Assembly: GCF_011813015.1 (NCBI RefSeq)
Contig: NZ_QHLQ01000008.1
Coordinates: 1-64,000, forward strand
Direction: 5' to 3'
Length of the DNA: 64,000 nucleotides
From: Parasedimentitalea denitrificans
Lineage (GTDB): Bacteria > Pseudomonadota > Alphaproteobacteria > Rhodobacterales > Rhodobacteraceae
Below are positions 55,129-63,386 of this stretch, one piece after another. A model generated the notes under the pieces. It searched no databases, was not told where the DNA came from, and was given only the letters and a program-made list of their open reading frames with translations. The position numbers and the translations under genes are program-made. Each line of letters begins with the position of its first letter. The first letter of the stretch is position 1.

Positions 55129-56013
55129 ATGCCCATTGATCCTTCTGGACTGTCGCGCATGTCCCGCGCCAAATACCTGACAAGCAACTTGTTTCTCCGC
55201 AGTGTCATACTCGGGCTTGGCTTGATCCCATACCGCTGGCGGGTTCCAGTTATGGGGCGTTTGGTTAGCACCCTTGCCCCTCTGGCCGGATTCGACAAAC
55301 GCATCCGCAAGAATTTGGCAATGACGCGCCCGGATCTGACCGAGGAAGACGTCGCCAAGCTGTGCCGCCAGGTGAACAACAATGCCGGGCGCACACTCAT
55401 CGAGCTGTATGCCGGCCAGCCTTTCGTTGAACGCGCCCTTGCAGCGCCCATTTCAGGCCCGGGACTAGCCGCGTTAGAGGCAGCGCGCGCCGAGGGTCGC
55501 CCCGTCATTCTTGTGACTGGCCACTTTGGAAACTACGATGCAGCGCGCTCAAACTTGATCGGGCGCGGTCATAAAATGGGCGCGTTGTATCGGCGCATGG
55601 CCAATCCCTATTTCAACGATCACTATGTGCGGTCTATCGAACAGATCGGAAAACCGATGTTTGAACAGGGGCGACGCGGCATGATGGAAATGGTGCGGCA
55701 TCTGAAAGGTGGCGGCATCATCGCCATCGTCGCTGATCTGCATTCAAATGGCGGAGAAAAAATCGATTTCTTTGGCAAACCAGCTAAAACATCCATTGTC
55801 CCGGCCGAGCTGGCGCTGAAATACAACGCGGCCTTAATTCCGGTCTATGCCATCCGTCAGGATAACGGTCTGGACTTTGAAATCACCATGCACGAAGAAA
55901 TTCCGCACAGCGACCCGGTGACCATGACAAGCGCTATCTGCGATGATTTAGAGGTATTGGTGCGCCAGCACATGGGGCAATGGTTCTGGATTCACCGTCG
56001 CTGGAAGATCTAA
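55129..56013 (+). CDS. LpxL/HtrB-type lipid acyltransferase
   Basis: The 294-residue product (from ATG 55129, MPIDPSGLSRMSRAKYLTSN) is a membrane-associated acyltransferase of the LpxL/LpxM family, which adds secondary acyl chains to lipid A or acts on other lipids. An N-terminal hydrophobic helix is at about 20-37. The catalytic HX4D motif is in VTGHFGNYDAARSNLI, and the second motif includes IVADLHSNGGEKIDFFGKPA. The gene follows the FliG-like gene by about 110 bp. Substrate specificity cannot be read from sequence. Confidence 0.88.
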   Translation: MPIDPSGLSRMSRAKYLTSNLFLRSVILGLGLIPYRWRVPVMGRLVSTLAPLAGFDKRIRKNLAMTRPDLTEEDVAKLCRQVNNNAGRTLIELYAGQPFVERALAAPISGPGLAALEAARAEGRPVILVTGHFGNYDAARSNLIGRGHKMGALYRRMANPYFNDHYVRSIEQIGKPMFEQGRRGMMEMVRHLKGGGIIAIVADLHSNGGEKIDFFGKPAKTSIVPAELALKYNAALIPVYAIRQDNGLDFEITMHEEIPHSDPVTMTSAICDDLEVLVRQHMGQWFWIHRRWKI

Positions 56014-56083
56014 ACCGGTCAACCAAGGAACAGGGCAGAGATTGAATGGGCCGCCCTTCATCTCCGTTTCTGCTAGCCTTCGT

Positions 56084-56785
56084 TCAATCAACCCGCGCAG
56101 CTGCAAGGATCGCCCCGAAATGATCCTGCTGGACAAGGACCGCGATCGGCTGCGTTCCCGAAACTGGCACATCAATAACCGTCTCGGCCTGCCCATCCCA
56201 GGGTCCCACCTGTTGCCAGTCTTCCACCACATGAGCGTAGTTAAATTGACGCCCAGCCAACTCACCTCTTGTGATGTTGACTGTTTTTACACGGGCAAAC
56301 TGAACGACTTGCACCATTAGATCTTCTTGGGCCAGGTCCGCCAAGGGCAACAAAGTCAGAGACAGAACTGCCCCTTTACGAACAGCGTTGATCTGAACTT
56401 TCGGTTTCTCTCTCTGATGTTTGGCAATTGCATCTGACAGCTCCATCGCGTCAGCGCCCACCACATCGTCTTGCCCCATGATAACCATTTGTGGCGTGTA
56501 AATCATGCTTCGCCCGGCGGCATGCGCATAGCCCTTTTGCCGCACAGTATGGGCCGGATCGGCAAACTGGTCTTTCCAGCCGATGTAATCCCAATACTCT
56601 ACGTGTAACGCTAGCGGCAACACGTCATCCCGATCCGCAAGACGATGCAACAACGCATCCGCCGGCGGGCAAGACGAACATCCCTGCGAAGTAAACAATT
56701 CAACCACAACCGGCCCGGACTGCGCAGTTGCCGTCACGGGCAACCCAATCCAAAGTGCCGTTAAAATGGTTTTCCAAGCGTTCAT
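56084..56785 (-). CDS. DUF1223 secreted thioredoxin-like protein
   Basis: This 233-residue protein has a signal peptide (MNAWKTILTALWIGLPVTAT..., cleavage about residue 21). It carries the DUF1223 hallmark VELFTSQGCSSCPPADALLH with a CxxC pair, followed by LHVEYWDYIGWKDQFADP and YTPQMVIMGQDDVVGAD. The fold is related to thioredoxin and the CxxC suggests periplasmic redox activity. It stands alone, convergent with the acyltransferase gene. Confidence 0.88.
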   Translation of the reverse strand: MNAWKTILTALWIGLPVTATAQSGPVVVELFTSQGCSSCPPADALLHRLADRDDVLPLALHVEYWDYIGWKDQFADPAHTVRQKGYAHAAGRSMIYTPQMVIMGQDDVVGADAMELSDAIAKHQREKPKVQINAVRKGAVLSLTLLPLADLAQEDLMVQVVQFARVKTVNITRGELAGRQFNYAHVVEDWQQVGPWDGQAETVIDVPVSGTQPIAVLVQQDHFGAILAAARVD

Positions 56786-56939
56786 TACAGGTCTTTCTAC
56801 ATGCTCTGCGAAACTGGTTTATCTGCCAGACGAGGGCAAGGCCAATCAATCATTCTTGAGACTGATGTGAGCGGTTAGTTCACATTTAGTGCGCAACCTC
56901 ATACATAACTGCATCCCTAGCATTCCAACTATTGAATGC

Positions 56940-57035
56940 ATGGCCAACATGTCACAATTGCCACCAGCGAATTCTCTGCTCATCACGTTGCTGGGCGGCC
57001 TAGCCGGACGACGTCTACTAACGGAATTCGCTTGA
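56940..57035 (+). CDS. possible 31-residue peptide before a terminator
   Basis: The frame starts MANMSQLPPANSLLITLLGG and ends ...RRLLTEFA, followed directly by a terminator hairpin (TGA overlaps the first base of the stem). No ribosome binding site is obvious, so translation is doubtful. The transcript could instead be a small RNA. Nothing else occupies the 400-bp gap 56786-57188. Confidence 0.25.
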   Translation: MANMSQLPPANSLLITLLGGLAGRRLLTEFA

Positions 57036-57063
57036 ACATGCCCCCGTCGGGGTGCATGTTTTT
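57035..57063 (+). terminator. intrinsic terminator upstream of BCCT gene
   Basis: The stem aacatgc-cccc / gggg-t-gcatgtt has one bulge and ends in five T. It faces the + strand and lies 126 bp before the BCCT start. It must end a transcript that begins within 56786-57034, since the upstream gene is on the other strand, or read-through from the acyltransferase gene. Confidence 0.75.
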
Positions 57064-57188
57064 ATGTGAGTAAATGACTTTAACACCATTGTTCTACCCA
57101 ATTTTACAAGCGACATTTCTAAAGCGCGATTACTTCTCACACCTGACCGATATTAATCCAAGGGCATTCACGCCCGGACCTACCGGAG

Positions 57189-58694
57189 ATGTCAATGCCC
57201 CGTCCCAGCGCCCTACTGATCTGCTCACTTACGGTGCTTTCATTCGTGGGTCTCTGGGGGATCTACGACATTCAGGGCTTGGTCTCTTGGGCCAGCTTGT
57301 TTGTGCATCAGACATTTCACAGCCGCGGTTGGTTTGTGATGCTAGCTGCCAGCGGCATGTTGATTACCTGCCTGGTTCTGGCTTTTTCCCACTATGGTGA
57401 AATCCGTCTTGGCCGAGACGACGACAGGCCTGAATTCTCCACCACGGCTTGGATCTCGATGTTATTCTCCGCAGGCATGGGGGTTGGCCTGCTGTTTTGG
57501 GCCGTTGCCGAGCCACTGACACACTATGGGTTCATTGCCCAGAAAAGCCCAACCCACGTCGCCGCGCAGCAGGCCATGCTGGCGACAAACTTTCACTGGG
57601 GGTTACATGCTTGGGCGATCTACGGCTCCACGGCGTTGACTGTTGCATACTTCAGTTTCCGAAGAGGCACCGGCATGCTGGTCAGCGCCCCACTGACGTC
57701 ACTATTTCCGGGTGAACCCTGGGCACGGCGGACCGGCTGGGTGGCCGATCTCATGGCAATCATCGCCATTTCAATTGGCGTTGGCGGCTCAATGGCCATG
57801 GGCGTTTTTCAGGTGGCCGATGGGGTTTCAATTCTAACCGGCATTGAGGGCAGCTCATTGTTGGCCTGGGGCGTTCTCGCAGCGATGGTAGCGATCTACA
57901 CGCCAGCTCTGATGATTGACCTTGGTTCCGGCATGGCCCACCTGTCAAAAGCGGCTATGCTGATTGCACTTTTGCTGCTTGGCTACATAATCATCGCCGG
58001 CCCAACTGAATACCTGTTGAACACGGTAGTACAGAGCCTTGGCGATTATGCTGCCCATGTCATCCCGCGTGGGTTCCAGACCTTCACCTTCTATGGCGAT
58101 GAGGTGCACCAGTGGTTTGGCAACTGGACTCTTACCTATATGGTTTGGTGGATCGCTTGGGGGCCATTTGTCGGCGTTTTCATCGCTCGGATATCCAAGG
58201 GACGGACCATTCGCGAGTTTGTAATTGGCGTGTTGTTCATACCAACACTGTTCTCAATTTTCTGGTTTGGCGCCTTTGGCGGCATTGGCCTGTATGAGAC
58301 GCTAAATGGCGAAGGTGAATTACTGGCGATGACAGATACCAACGTCGAACGTTTGACTTATGGGGTACTCGAACGGTTGCCGTTTCCATGGTGGACCCGC
58401 ACAGCAACAGTTCTGGCGGCTTTCCTGTTCATCGTCACCAGTGTGGTTAGCGCGTCTTTTGTGCTTGGGTCTTTTTCCACAGGCGGCAACCCAACCCCGC
58501 CTCCTCAGGTCAGGTTGCTTTGGGGTGGATTATTGGCACTCCTCAGCCTCGCCATGATCCTGTCCGGTTCCGTAGACTCGGTAAAGATCCTGATTTCTCT
58601 CGGAGCCCTGCCCTTTGTTTTCATATCAGTGCTATTGGTGGTTTGCCTGATCCGAGCGCTACGACAGGAAGGACGGCCCAATGCTGACGGGTGA
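57189..58694 (+). CDS. BCCT-family betaine/choline/carnitine-type transporter
   Basis: This 501-residue membrane protein has about 12 TM helices. Family features are SAGMGVGLLFWAVAEPLTHY in the substrate path and the Trp-rich block YMVWWIAWGPFVGVFIARIS KGRTIRE. It imports compatible quaternary amines or DMSP-like sulphonium compounds with Na+ or H+. Either ATG at 57189 or 57195 could be the start; ggag lies just upstream. It lacks the long cytoplasmic tail of osmosensing BetP, so catabolic uptake is as likely as osmoprotection. A 28-codon membrane peptide gene overlaps its 3' end. Confidence 0.93.
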   Translation: MSMPRPSALLICSLTVLSFVGLWGIYDIQGLVSWASLFVHQTFHSRGWFVMLAASGMLITCLVLAFSHYGEIRLGRDDDRPEFSTTAWISMLFSAGMGVGLLFWAVAEPLTHYGFIAQKSPTHVAAQQAMLATNFHWGLHAWAIYGSTALTVAYFSFRRGTGMLVSAPLTSLFPGEPWARRTGWVADLMAIIAISIGVGGSMAMGVFQVADGVSILTGIEGSSLLAWGVLAAMVAIYTPALMIDLGSGMAHLSKAAMLIALLLLGYIIIAGPTEYLLNTVVQSLGDYAAHVIPRGFQTFTFYGDEVHQWFGNWTLTYMVWWIAWGPFVGVFIARISKGRTIREFVIGVLFIPTLFSIFWFGAFGGIGLYETLNGEGELLAMTDTNVERLTYGVLERLPFPWWTRTATVLAAFLFIVTSVVSASFVLGSFSTGGNPTPPPQVRLLWGGLLALLSLAMILSGSVDSVKILISLGALPFVFISVLLVVCLIRALRQEGRPNADG

Positions 58695-58767
58695 TCTTCT
58701 CGATACAATTATGAACCTGACCACTTTCGCCTTTATCGGCGCAATGATCTGGATTCTCGTCCGGTAA
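58681..58767 (+). CDS. 28-residue single-TM peptide overlapping BCCT 3' end
   Basis: ATG at 58681 follows aggaagga at 7-nt spacing, inside the end of the BCCT gene, and overlaps its stop by 14 nt. The product MLTGDLLDTIMNLTTFAFIG then AMIWILVR is one hydrophobic helix with a basic end. The strong ribosome binding site and overlap suggest translational coupling and a role as a small accessory subunit of the transporter (inference). Confidence 0.6.
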   Translation: MLTGDLLDTIMNLTTFAFIGAMIWILVR

Positions 58768-58845
58768 CACGCACGGGGATGGCGCAAGTTTGGCGGTCAA
58801 AGTAGCCCAGAGCGGTATTCGCTTCGCTGAAGTATTTGTGCCAGC

Positions 58846-59220
58846 CTAGCTGCGAACTGTAGAAGAAATCGTAGCCGGTGAAACGGTTGCGGCACTCAAA
58901 CCGTTTATGACTTTCTCCAATACATCGGAGTGCAGCAAAGTGGTGAAGTCAACTGCCAGCTGACCGTTCTTATGACGGATGACACGGCAGTTAGCGCTTT
59001 CACCTATAAAATTGATCTGCACCCGATCACCGCGTTCAAACCCTTCGTCGATGTTCAACTTGGCGCCTGAACGGCTAATGTTGGAGATCATTGCCGGATG
59101 AACCACATCCTGTGAAATCACCGTACAGGGAACCAAACACGAATAGCGCTTAGTACGGCGCTTACCAATCTGGCTGAACCAGCCAAACACGCCCACCGCG
59201 ATTCCACCCAACAGACACAT
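58846..59220 (-). CDS. PilZ-domain protein with N-terminal membrane helix
   Basis: This 124-residue protein has an N-terminal TM helix (about residues 2-16, CLLGGIAVGVFGWF) and a PilZ domain. The c-di-GMP-binding motifs are present: RxxxR as R21-RTK-R25 and NISRSG (N47-x-S-x-x-G52). It probably responds to cyclic di-GMP at the inner membrane. No c-di-GMP enzyme gene is nearby. The gap to the next gene (59221-59441) shows nothing recognisable. Confidence 0.85.
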   Translation of the reverse strand: MCLLGGIAVGVFGWFSQIGKRRTKRYSCLVPCTVISQDVVHPAMISNISRSGAKLNIDEGFERGDRVQINFIGESANCRVIRHKNGQLAVDFTTLLHSDVLEKVINGLSAATVSPATISSTVRS

Positions 59221-59441
59221 CTGTTGCTAACAGTCGAGCGGCACTAATCTGCGCAAACGTCTTTGTCATTGAAACACCTTAGCGGGCCAACAACTACTTA
59301 GCGTGCACCAAGCTTGAGAAATATCGACTGATGTTCAACGATAATTTTGCGGTTTCACGGTTTGCAAAGAACTCGAAATAGAAGCTAAGAAAATCATTGC
59401 GCATCTCAACTGACAACCGCTTCAAAATTCAAACAGGCATT

Positions 59442-59987
59442 CTAGTTCTTTGCGGCCCGCTCCAACGCCGGACGCAGGGTCTTCTCGATCACCCGTTCGG
59501 TCAGCGGGCCGGCATGGCGCATGATGATCTTGCCGTCCCCATCAATCACATAGGTCTCTGGCACGCCGTAGACACCCCAATCCAACGCCATACGTCCTTT
59601 TTCATCGCGCCCAAGAGCTGTGTATGGATCGCCCAGCTCGTCCAGGAACGACGCCGCGTTGGCCTGCTGGTCTTTGTAGTTGATGCCATAAATGGGCAGG
59701 CCTTCGTCCTGCAACGCCTGCAGGTTAGGGTGTTCAATACGGCAAGGTGCGCACCAGCTGGCCCAATAGTTCACGACCTTGACGGTTCCATCCCGCAGCG
59801 TCGCATCATCGAAGCCCACCTTGCCGGGGAACTCTGTCAAAACCACCGGCGGCGAAGGCTGCCCCTCGCGGGCAGACGGCAGACTGTTGGGATCTTCACG
59901 CATCATCCCCACCAGTGCCAGGCCAATAAACCCGGCAAACACAACCACTGGCAGGGCCATCATCGGAGATACTTTAGCCATTGCCAT
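59442..59987 (-). CDS. ccmG: CcmG (DsbE) thiol-disulphide protein
   Basis: This 181-residue membrane-anchored periplasmic thioredoxin keeps apocytochrome c or CcmH thiols reduced during cytochrome c maturation. A TM helix at about 9-28 is followed by the thioredoxin domain with Cys79-Ala-Pro-Cys82 in NYWASWCAPC, and by GVYGVPETYVIDGDGKI with the cis-Pro. It is the last gene of the ccm run seen here; its start overlaps the end of ccmD. Confidence 0.96.
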   Translation of the reverse strand: MAMAKVSPMMALPVVVFAGFIGLALVGMMREDPNSLPSAREGQPSPPVVLTEFPGKVGFDDATLRDGTVKVVNYWASWCAPCRIEHPNLQALQDEGLPIYGINYKDQQANAASFLDELGDPYTALGRDEKGRMALDWGVYGVPETYVIDGDGKIIMRHAGPLTERVIEKTLRPALERAAKN

Positions 59988-60132
59988 TCATCCGTTCTTC
60001 CATCTTTTTCATTTCCGCACGTACGCGGCGGCCACGCACCACACTGACCACAACCAGCAGCACCAGCAGGACAATTGACGCTCCATAAGCTGACAGTACT
60101 GTTTCCGCGTGTTTTCCAAGATCCGGTATCAT
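59974..60132 (-). CDS. ccmD: CcmD heme exporter subunit
   Basis: This short gene encodes 52 residues: MIPDLGKHAETVLSAYGASI, then a TM helix (VLLVLLVVVSVV) and a basic tail (RGRRVRAEMKK). This fits CcmD in size, topology and position between ccmC and ccmG. The start overlaps the ccmC stop (ATGA at 60129-60132), and its end overlaps the ccmG start. It stabilises the CcmC/CcmE heme-handling complex. Confidence 0.93.
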   Translation of the reverse strand: MIPDLGKHAETVLSAYGASIVLLVLLVVVSVVRGRRVRAEMKKMEERMNGNG

Positions 60133-60881
60133 GCCATTACCCTTTCACGTGCCAGCAGCGCTTTGATCCGGCGCGAGCGGATTTCGGTACCTGTGCGGTA
60201 GAAAAGCAAAGCAAGAAACAACAGCACAAACCCAACGATGCAAAGCATCAGCGGGTAAAAGTAGATATTGTTGACCTTCTCTTCTGTGTCAGTCCCGGTC
60301 ACCGCCGCAGTGCGCATGATAGATGCCCCCTGATGCAGCCCCTGGTTCCAGAAGTTCACCGCATACCGGCTTAGCAACGCAAAGACGCTGCCCACGAGAC
60401 ACAGAAACGAGGTTAGGTCAGCCGCAGTGTCAGCGTCTTCGATTGCCTCCCACAGGGCCATGTAGCCAAGGTAGAACAGGAACAAGATCAGAAACGAGGT
60501 TAGCCGTGGATCCCAAACCCACCATGTGCCCCAGGTTGGCTGCCCCCAGATGGCCCCGGTCACCAATGCGATCAGTGTCATCACCATACCAACAGGCGCA
60601 GCAGCACGGGCGGCTAGCGCACTGACGTGGTGACGCCGGATCAACCACACAAGCGAGGTCGCCAGCATCATCACCCATATGTTGATCGCCAACATGGCCG
60701 ACGGCACATGCAGGTAGATGATTTTGACTGTGGCGCCCTGACGGACTTCGTCACCAGTAAAGAAGAAACCCCAGATCAATCCGACCACGATGCAAATCGC
60801 CGAAGCAACCCACAGGGCTGGAATCACCCGCTCAGTAGTGGTGATGAATTTCTTTGGATTGGCGTATTCCCAGATCGACAT
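60129..60881 (-). CDS. ccmC: CcmC heme-handling membrane protein
   Basis: The 250-residue protein with six TM helices belongs to the heme-handling family. It has the tryptophan-rich WWD motif in WGQPTWGTWWVWDPRLTSF and flanking conserved histidines (LHVPSAML in TM region 2 and a later periplasmic-side segment). It attaches heme to CcmE. It is translationally coupled to ccmD and lies 47 bp after ccmB. Confidence 0.97.
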   Translation of the reverse strand: MSIWEYANPKKFITTTERVIPALWVASAICIVVGLIWGFFFTGDEVRQGATVKIIYLHVPSAMLAINIWVMMLATSLVWLIRRHHVSALAARAAAPVGMVMTLIALVTGAIWGQPTWGTWWVWDPRLTSFLILFLFYLGYMALWEAIEDADTAADLTSFLCLVGSVFALLSRYAVNFWNQGLHQGASIMRTAAVTGTDTEEKVNNIYFYPLMLCIVGFVLLFLALLFYRTGTEIRSRRIKALLARERVMA

Positions 60882-60928
60882 AGTGGGTACCTAGCTATTC
60901 CCTAGTGGGTTCTCAAATCACGAATGCC

Positions 60929-61585
60929 TCAGCGCAGGTTAATGCGCAAGACGGCGGCACTGGCAAAAGGCAGCAACGCGATGGACGCGGCTGATATTCC
61001 TGCCAGCATTAACAACGGGGTCTGAACCTCCATGCTGATGGCGCCCCGTCGGGCAACCTCGGCACCAAAGATCAGCGTGGGCATATACAGCGGCATCACG
61101 AGCAGAGACATCAACAGCCCTCCGCGTTTCAGGCCAACAGTCAGGGCCGCGCCAAAGGTTCCGATAACGGACAAGGCGGGTGTGCCCAACAACAGCGAGA
61201 CCAAGACCCACTTGAACCCCGGAACTGGCAGGTTCAACAAGACGCCTAACACCGGCGCAGCCAGCACCAGCGGCAAGCCAGTGGTGATCCAGTGCGCCAG
61301 CGCCTTGATCGAAACGGTAGCCTCTAACGGCAGCGGGGCGGTTGCCAGCAGATCCAGCGACCCGTCCTCCCAGTCCAGCGCCAGCAAACGATCCAGTGAC
61401 AGCAGGCAGGCCAACAAGGCACCCAGCCACAAAACACCCGGCGCGATAGACCCCAGCAAAGCCGCCTGTGGCCCCACCGACAGGGGCACCATCACCGTAA
61501 CGATCAGAAAGAACGCCAACCCCAGCCCAAAGCCACCACCGGCGCGCATGGCCAGCCGCAAGTCCCGCATCAGCAATGCAATCAC
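60929..61585 (-). CDS. ccmB: CcmB ABC-type membrane subunit
   Basis: The 218-residue protein has six hydrophobic helices and the CcmB pattern ([40 protein letters not shown]). It forms the membrane part of the CcmAB ATPase that releases holo-CcmE. The start overlaps the ccmA stop by 4 bp. Confidence 0.96.
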   Translation of the reverse strand: MIALLMRDLRLAMRAGGGFGLGLAFFLIVTVMVPLSVGPQAALLGSIAPGVLWLGALLACLLSLDRLLALDWEDGSLDLLATAPLPLEATVSIKALAHWITTGLPLVLAAPVLGVLLNLPVPGFKWVLVSLLLGTPALSVIGTFGAALTVGLKRGGLLMSLLVMPLYMPTLIFGAEVARRGAISMEVQTPLLMLAGISAASIALLPFASAAVLRINLR

Positions 61586-62196
61586 AGGAAACCTCCGTCG
61601 AAGTCGTCGATCGCCGGCAGTTTCGCCTTATAGGGACCGACTTCCAGCACTTCGCTGTCCAGTCCCAGATCAATGTGGGTGGCAATCAGGGCCGAGCCTC
61701 CCTGCCCCAGATGTGCGCGCACCGCGTCGGCAAACATCGCCACAGATTTCACATCCAAACTGACAGTTGGTTCATCCAGCACCCAGATCGGGCGTCCGGT
61801 GACCAGCATCCGCGACAGCCCCAACCGCCGCTTTTGCCCGGCCGACAGCTCTCCAGCGGGGCGGTCACGCAAGATCTCCAGATCAAAGGCGGCAATCGCT
61901 GCATCAATCCCCTCGGCACCAAACACTTTGGCCCAGAACGTCAGGTTTTCGGCTACGGTCAAGGTCGGCTTGATACCATCCGAATGCCCGGCATAGGCAA
62001 TGGTTTCATCGCCGCCTTCAACCACGCCTGAAACAGGTGGTTGCAACCCGGCAATGGTACGCAACAGGGTGGTTTTACCGATCCCATTGGGACCACGCAA
62101 AATCAACGCCTGCCCAGGCTCAAGCGAAAAGCTCAATCCCTCCAGCACCGCAACGCCACCACGGGCGATACACAGATCCGAAATCGTCAGACTCAT
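61582..62196 (-). CDS. ccmA: CcmA ABC ATPase
   Basis: The 204-residue ATPase has a Walker A GPNGIGKT at residues 35-42, the signature [15 protein letters not shown] and Walker [12 protein letters not shown]. It works with CcmB in cytochrome c maturation. It begins the ccm run; the Mth938-like gene lies 68 bp upstream on the same strand. Confidence 0.97.
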   Translation of the reverse strand: MSLTISDLCIARGGVAVLEGLSFSLEPGQALILRGPNGIGKTTLLRTIAGLQPPVSGVVEGGDETIAYAGHSDGIKPTLTVAENLTFWAKVFGAEGIDAAIAAFDLEILRDRPAGELSAGQKRRLGLSRMLVTGRPIWVLDEPTVSLDVKSVAMFADAVRAHLGQGGSALIATHIDLGLDSEVLEVGPYKAKLPAIDDFDGGFL

Positions 62197-62264
62197 CTAA
62201 ACCGCTATTCCCTTTTGCCTGTAGCGACATAAAGCGCAAAGTATTGCCGGGTCTTTGCGGCAGA

Positions 62265-62624
62265 TCAAGTTACAGGCAAGGCGGCCATAGCAATGCGACG
62301 CCCCTCGGATAGCAGGATATTATAGGTCCGGCAGGCAGCAGGTGAATTCATCACTTCATAGCCAATTTCGGCCTCTTCCAGGGCCTCTTTCAGCTCGGAA
62401 GGTACATAGGCAATCTCAGCCCCGGTGCCGATGAACAGCACATCGATGTCTTCCGCCAATGCAAGTAGCGGCGCAGTATCCGCATACCCATCCCATACGC
62501 TCGTGCCCTTGGGGCCGGTCAAAACTGCCCCGTGGTACAGCTCACCGCCAACGCGGAAAAAGCCGGGGCCATAGCTATCGACAGGAGTGCCGTCCGTAAA
62601 GGTAACTTCGTTTAGGCGCATCAC
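62265..62624 (-). CDS. Mth938-domain (DUF498) protein
   Basis: This 119-residue small globular protein has FFRVGGELYHGAVLTGPKGT, IDVLFIGTGAEIAYVPSELK and MNSPAACRTYNILLSEGRRI, the Mth938/Xcc1710-like pattern. Its function is not established. It regularly accompanies secF/secD and ccm genes in this bacterial group. It lies 9 bp downstream of the TauE/SafE gene on the same strand. Confidence 0.88.
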   Translation of the reverse strand: MMRLNEVTFTDGTPVDSYGPGFFRVGGELYHGAVLTGPKGTSVWDGYADTAPLLALAEDIDVLFIGTGAEIAYVPSELKEALEEAEIGYEVMNSPAACRTYNILLSEGRRIAMAALPVT

Positions 62625-62633
62625 AGGCTCCTG

Positions 62634-63386
62634 TTAGTCAAAAAGTGGCAGCCCCGAGACCACCGCAAGCGCAATAACCGAATAGGCCGACACGCGATAG
62701 AAACGCTCTAGCTTGGGATCAAACAGAGACTGGCCAATCAGGGTGGTCACCAGATACGGCAGCGACAACAACAGCGCAATAGCGAGCGGCACAAGGGTTA
62801 CCTGACCACTGACAAACAATCCTGTCGTGATGATGATGTCAGTTGCTGCCAGGAACAGAATGGTATTGGCGCGAACCGCCTGTGCACTTCGGGCATTGGC
62901 CAGATAAAAGATGATGACTACCGGACCCGTCAGGCCGGTCAGCCCCCCGATGGTTCCGCCTGCGCCACCAATGGCGAAACGCCCCGGCCAGCCCAGGCGT
63001 CCATGCCAGCGCCAGCCTGTTACCACCGCCAGCAAAGTCAGCGAGACAACAACAGTTACGATCCAGCGAATGGTCATAGCGTCTAGCTGGCTCAGCAGCC
63101 ACAGCCCAAGGGGCACCGTCACCATCGCCGACAGCGATAGGGCTGCCACTTCGCCCCTATCCGCTATTTTCCAGGCACCGGGGACCAAGGCAATGGTGCT
63201 GAAAATACCTGTTGTGGCGATGACCAAAATAACCTCGGCTGGGGGCAGAAACATCCCCGCCACGGGCACAAAGATCATCGCGGTGCCAAAACCAGTGAAG
63301 CCGCGGACAATGCCCGCGGCTGCAATTGTTAAAACCATCCATATCAGCCCCGGAGTTTCCAGGGCTGCATACAGAACATCAAGCAT
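62634..63386 (-). CDS. TauE/SafE-family membrane exporter
   Basis: The 250-residue protein has about eight TM helices and the family pattern (GIVRGFTGFGTAMIFVPVAG near the N-terminus and GGAGGTIGGLTGLTGPVVII in the middle). TauE/SafE proteins are proposed to export sulphite, sulphoacetate or related organic anions. The start overlaps the secF stop by 8 bp, so they are co-translated. Confidence 0.9.
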   Translation of the reverse strand: MLDVLYAALETPGLIWMVLTIAAAGIVRGFTGFGTAMIFVPVAGMFLPPAEVILVIATTGIFSTIALVPGAWKIADRGEVAALSLSAMVTVPLGLWLLSQLDAMTIRWIVTVVVSLTLLAVVTGWRWHGRLGWPGRFAIGGAGGTIGGLTGLTGPVVIIFYLANARSAQAVRANTILFLAATDIIITTGLFVSGQVTLVPLAIALLLSLPYLVTTLIGQSLFDPKLERFYRVSAYSVIALAVVSGLPLFD

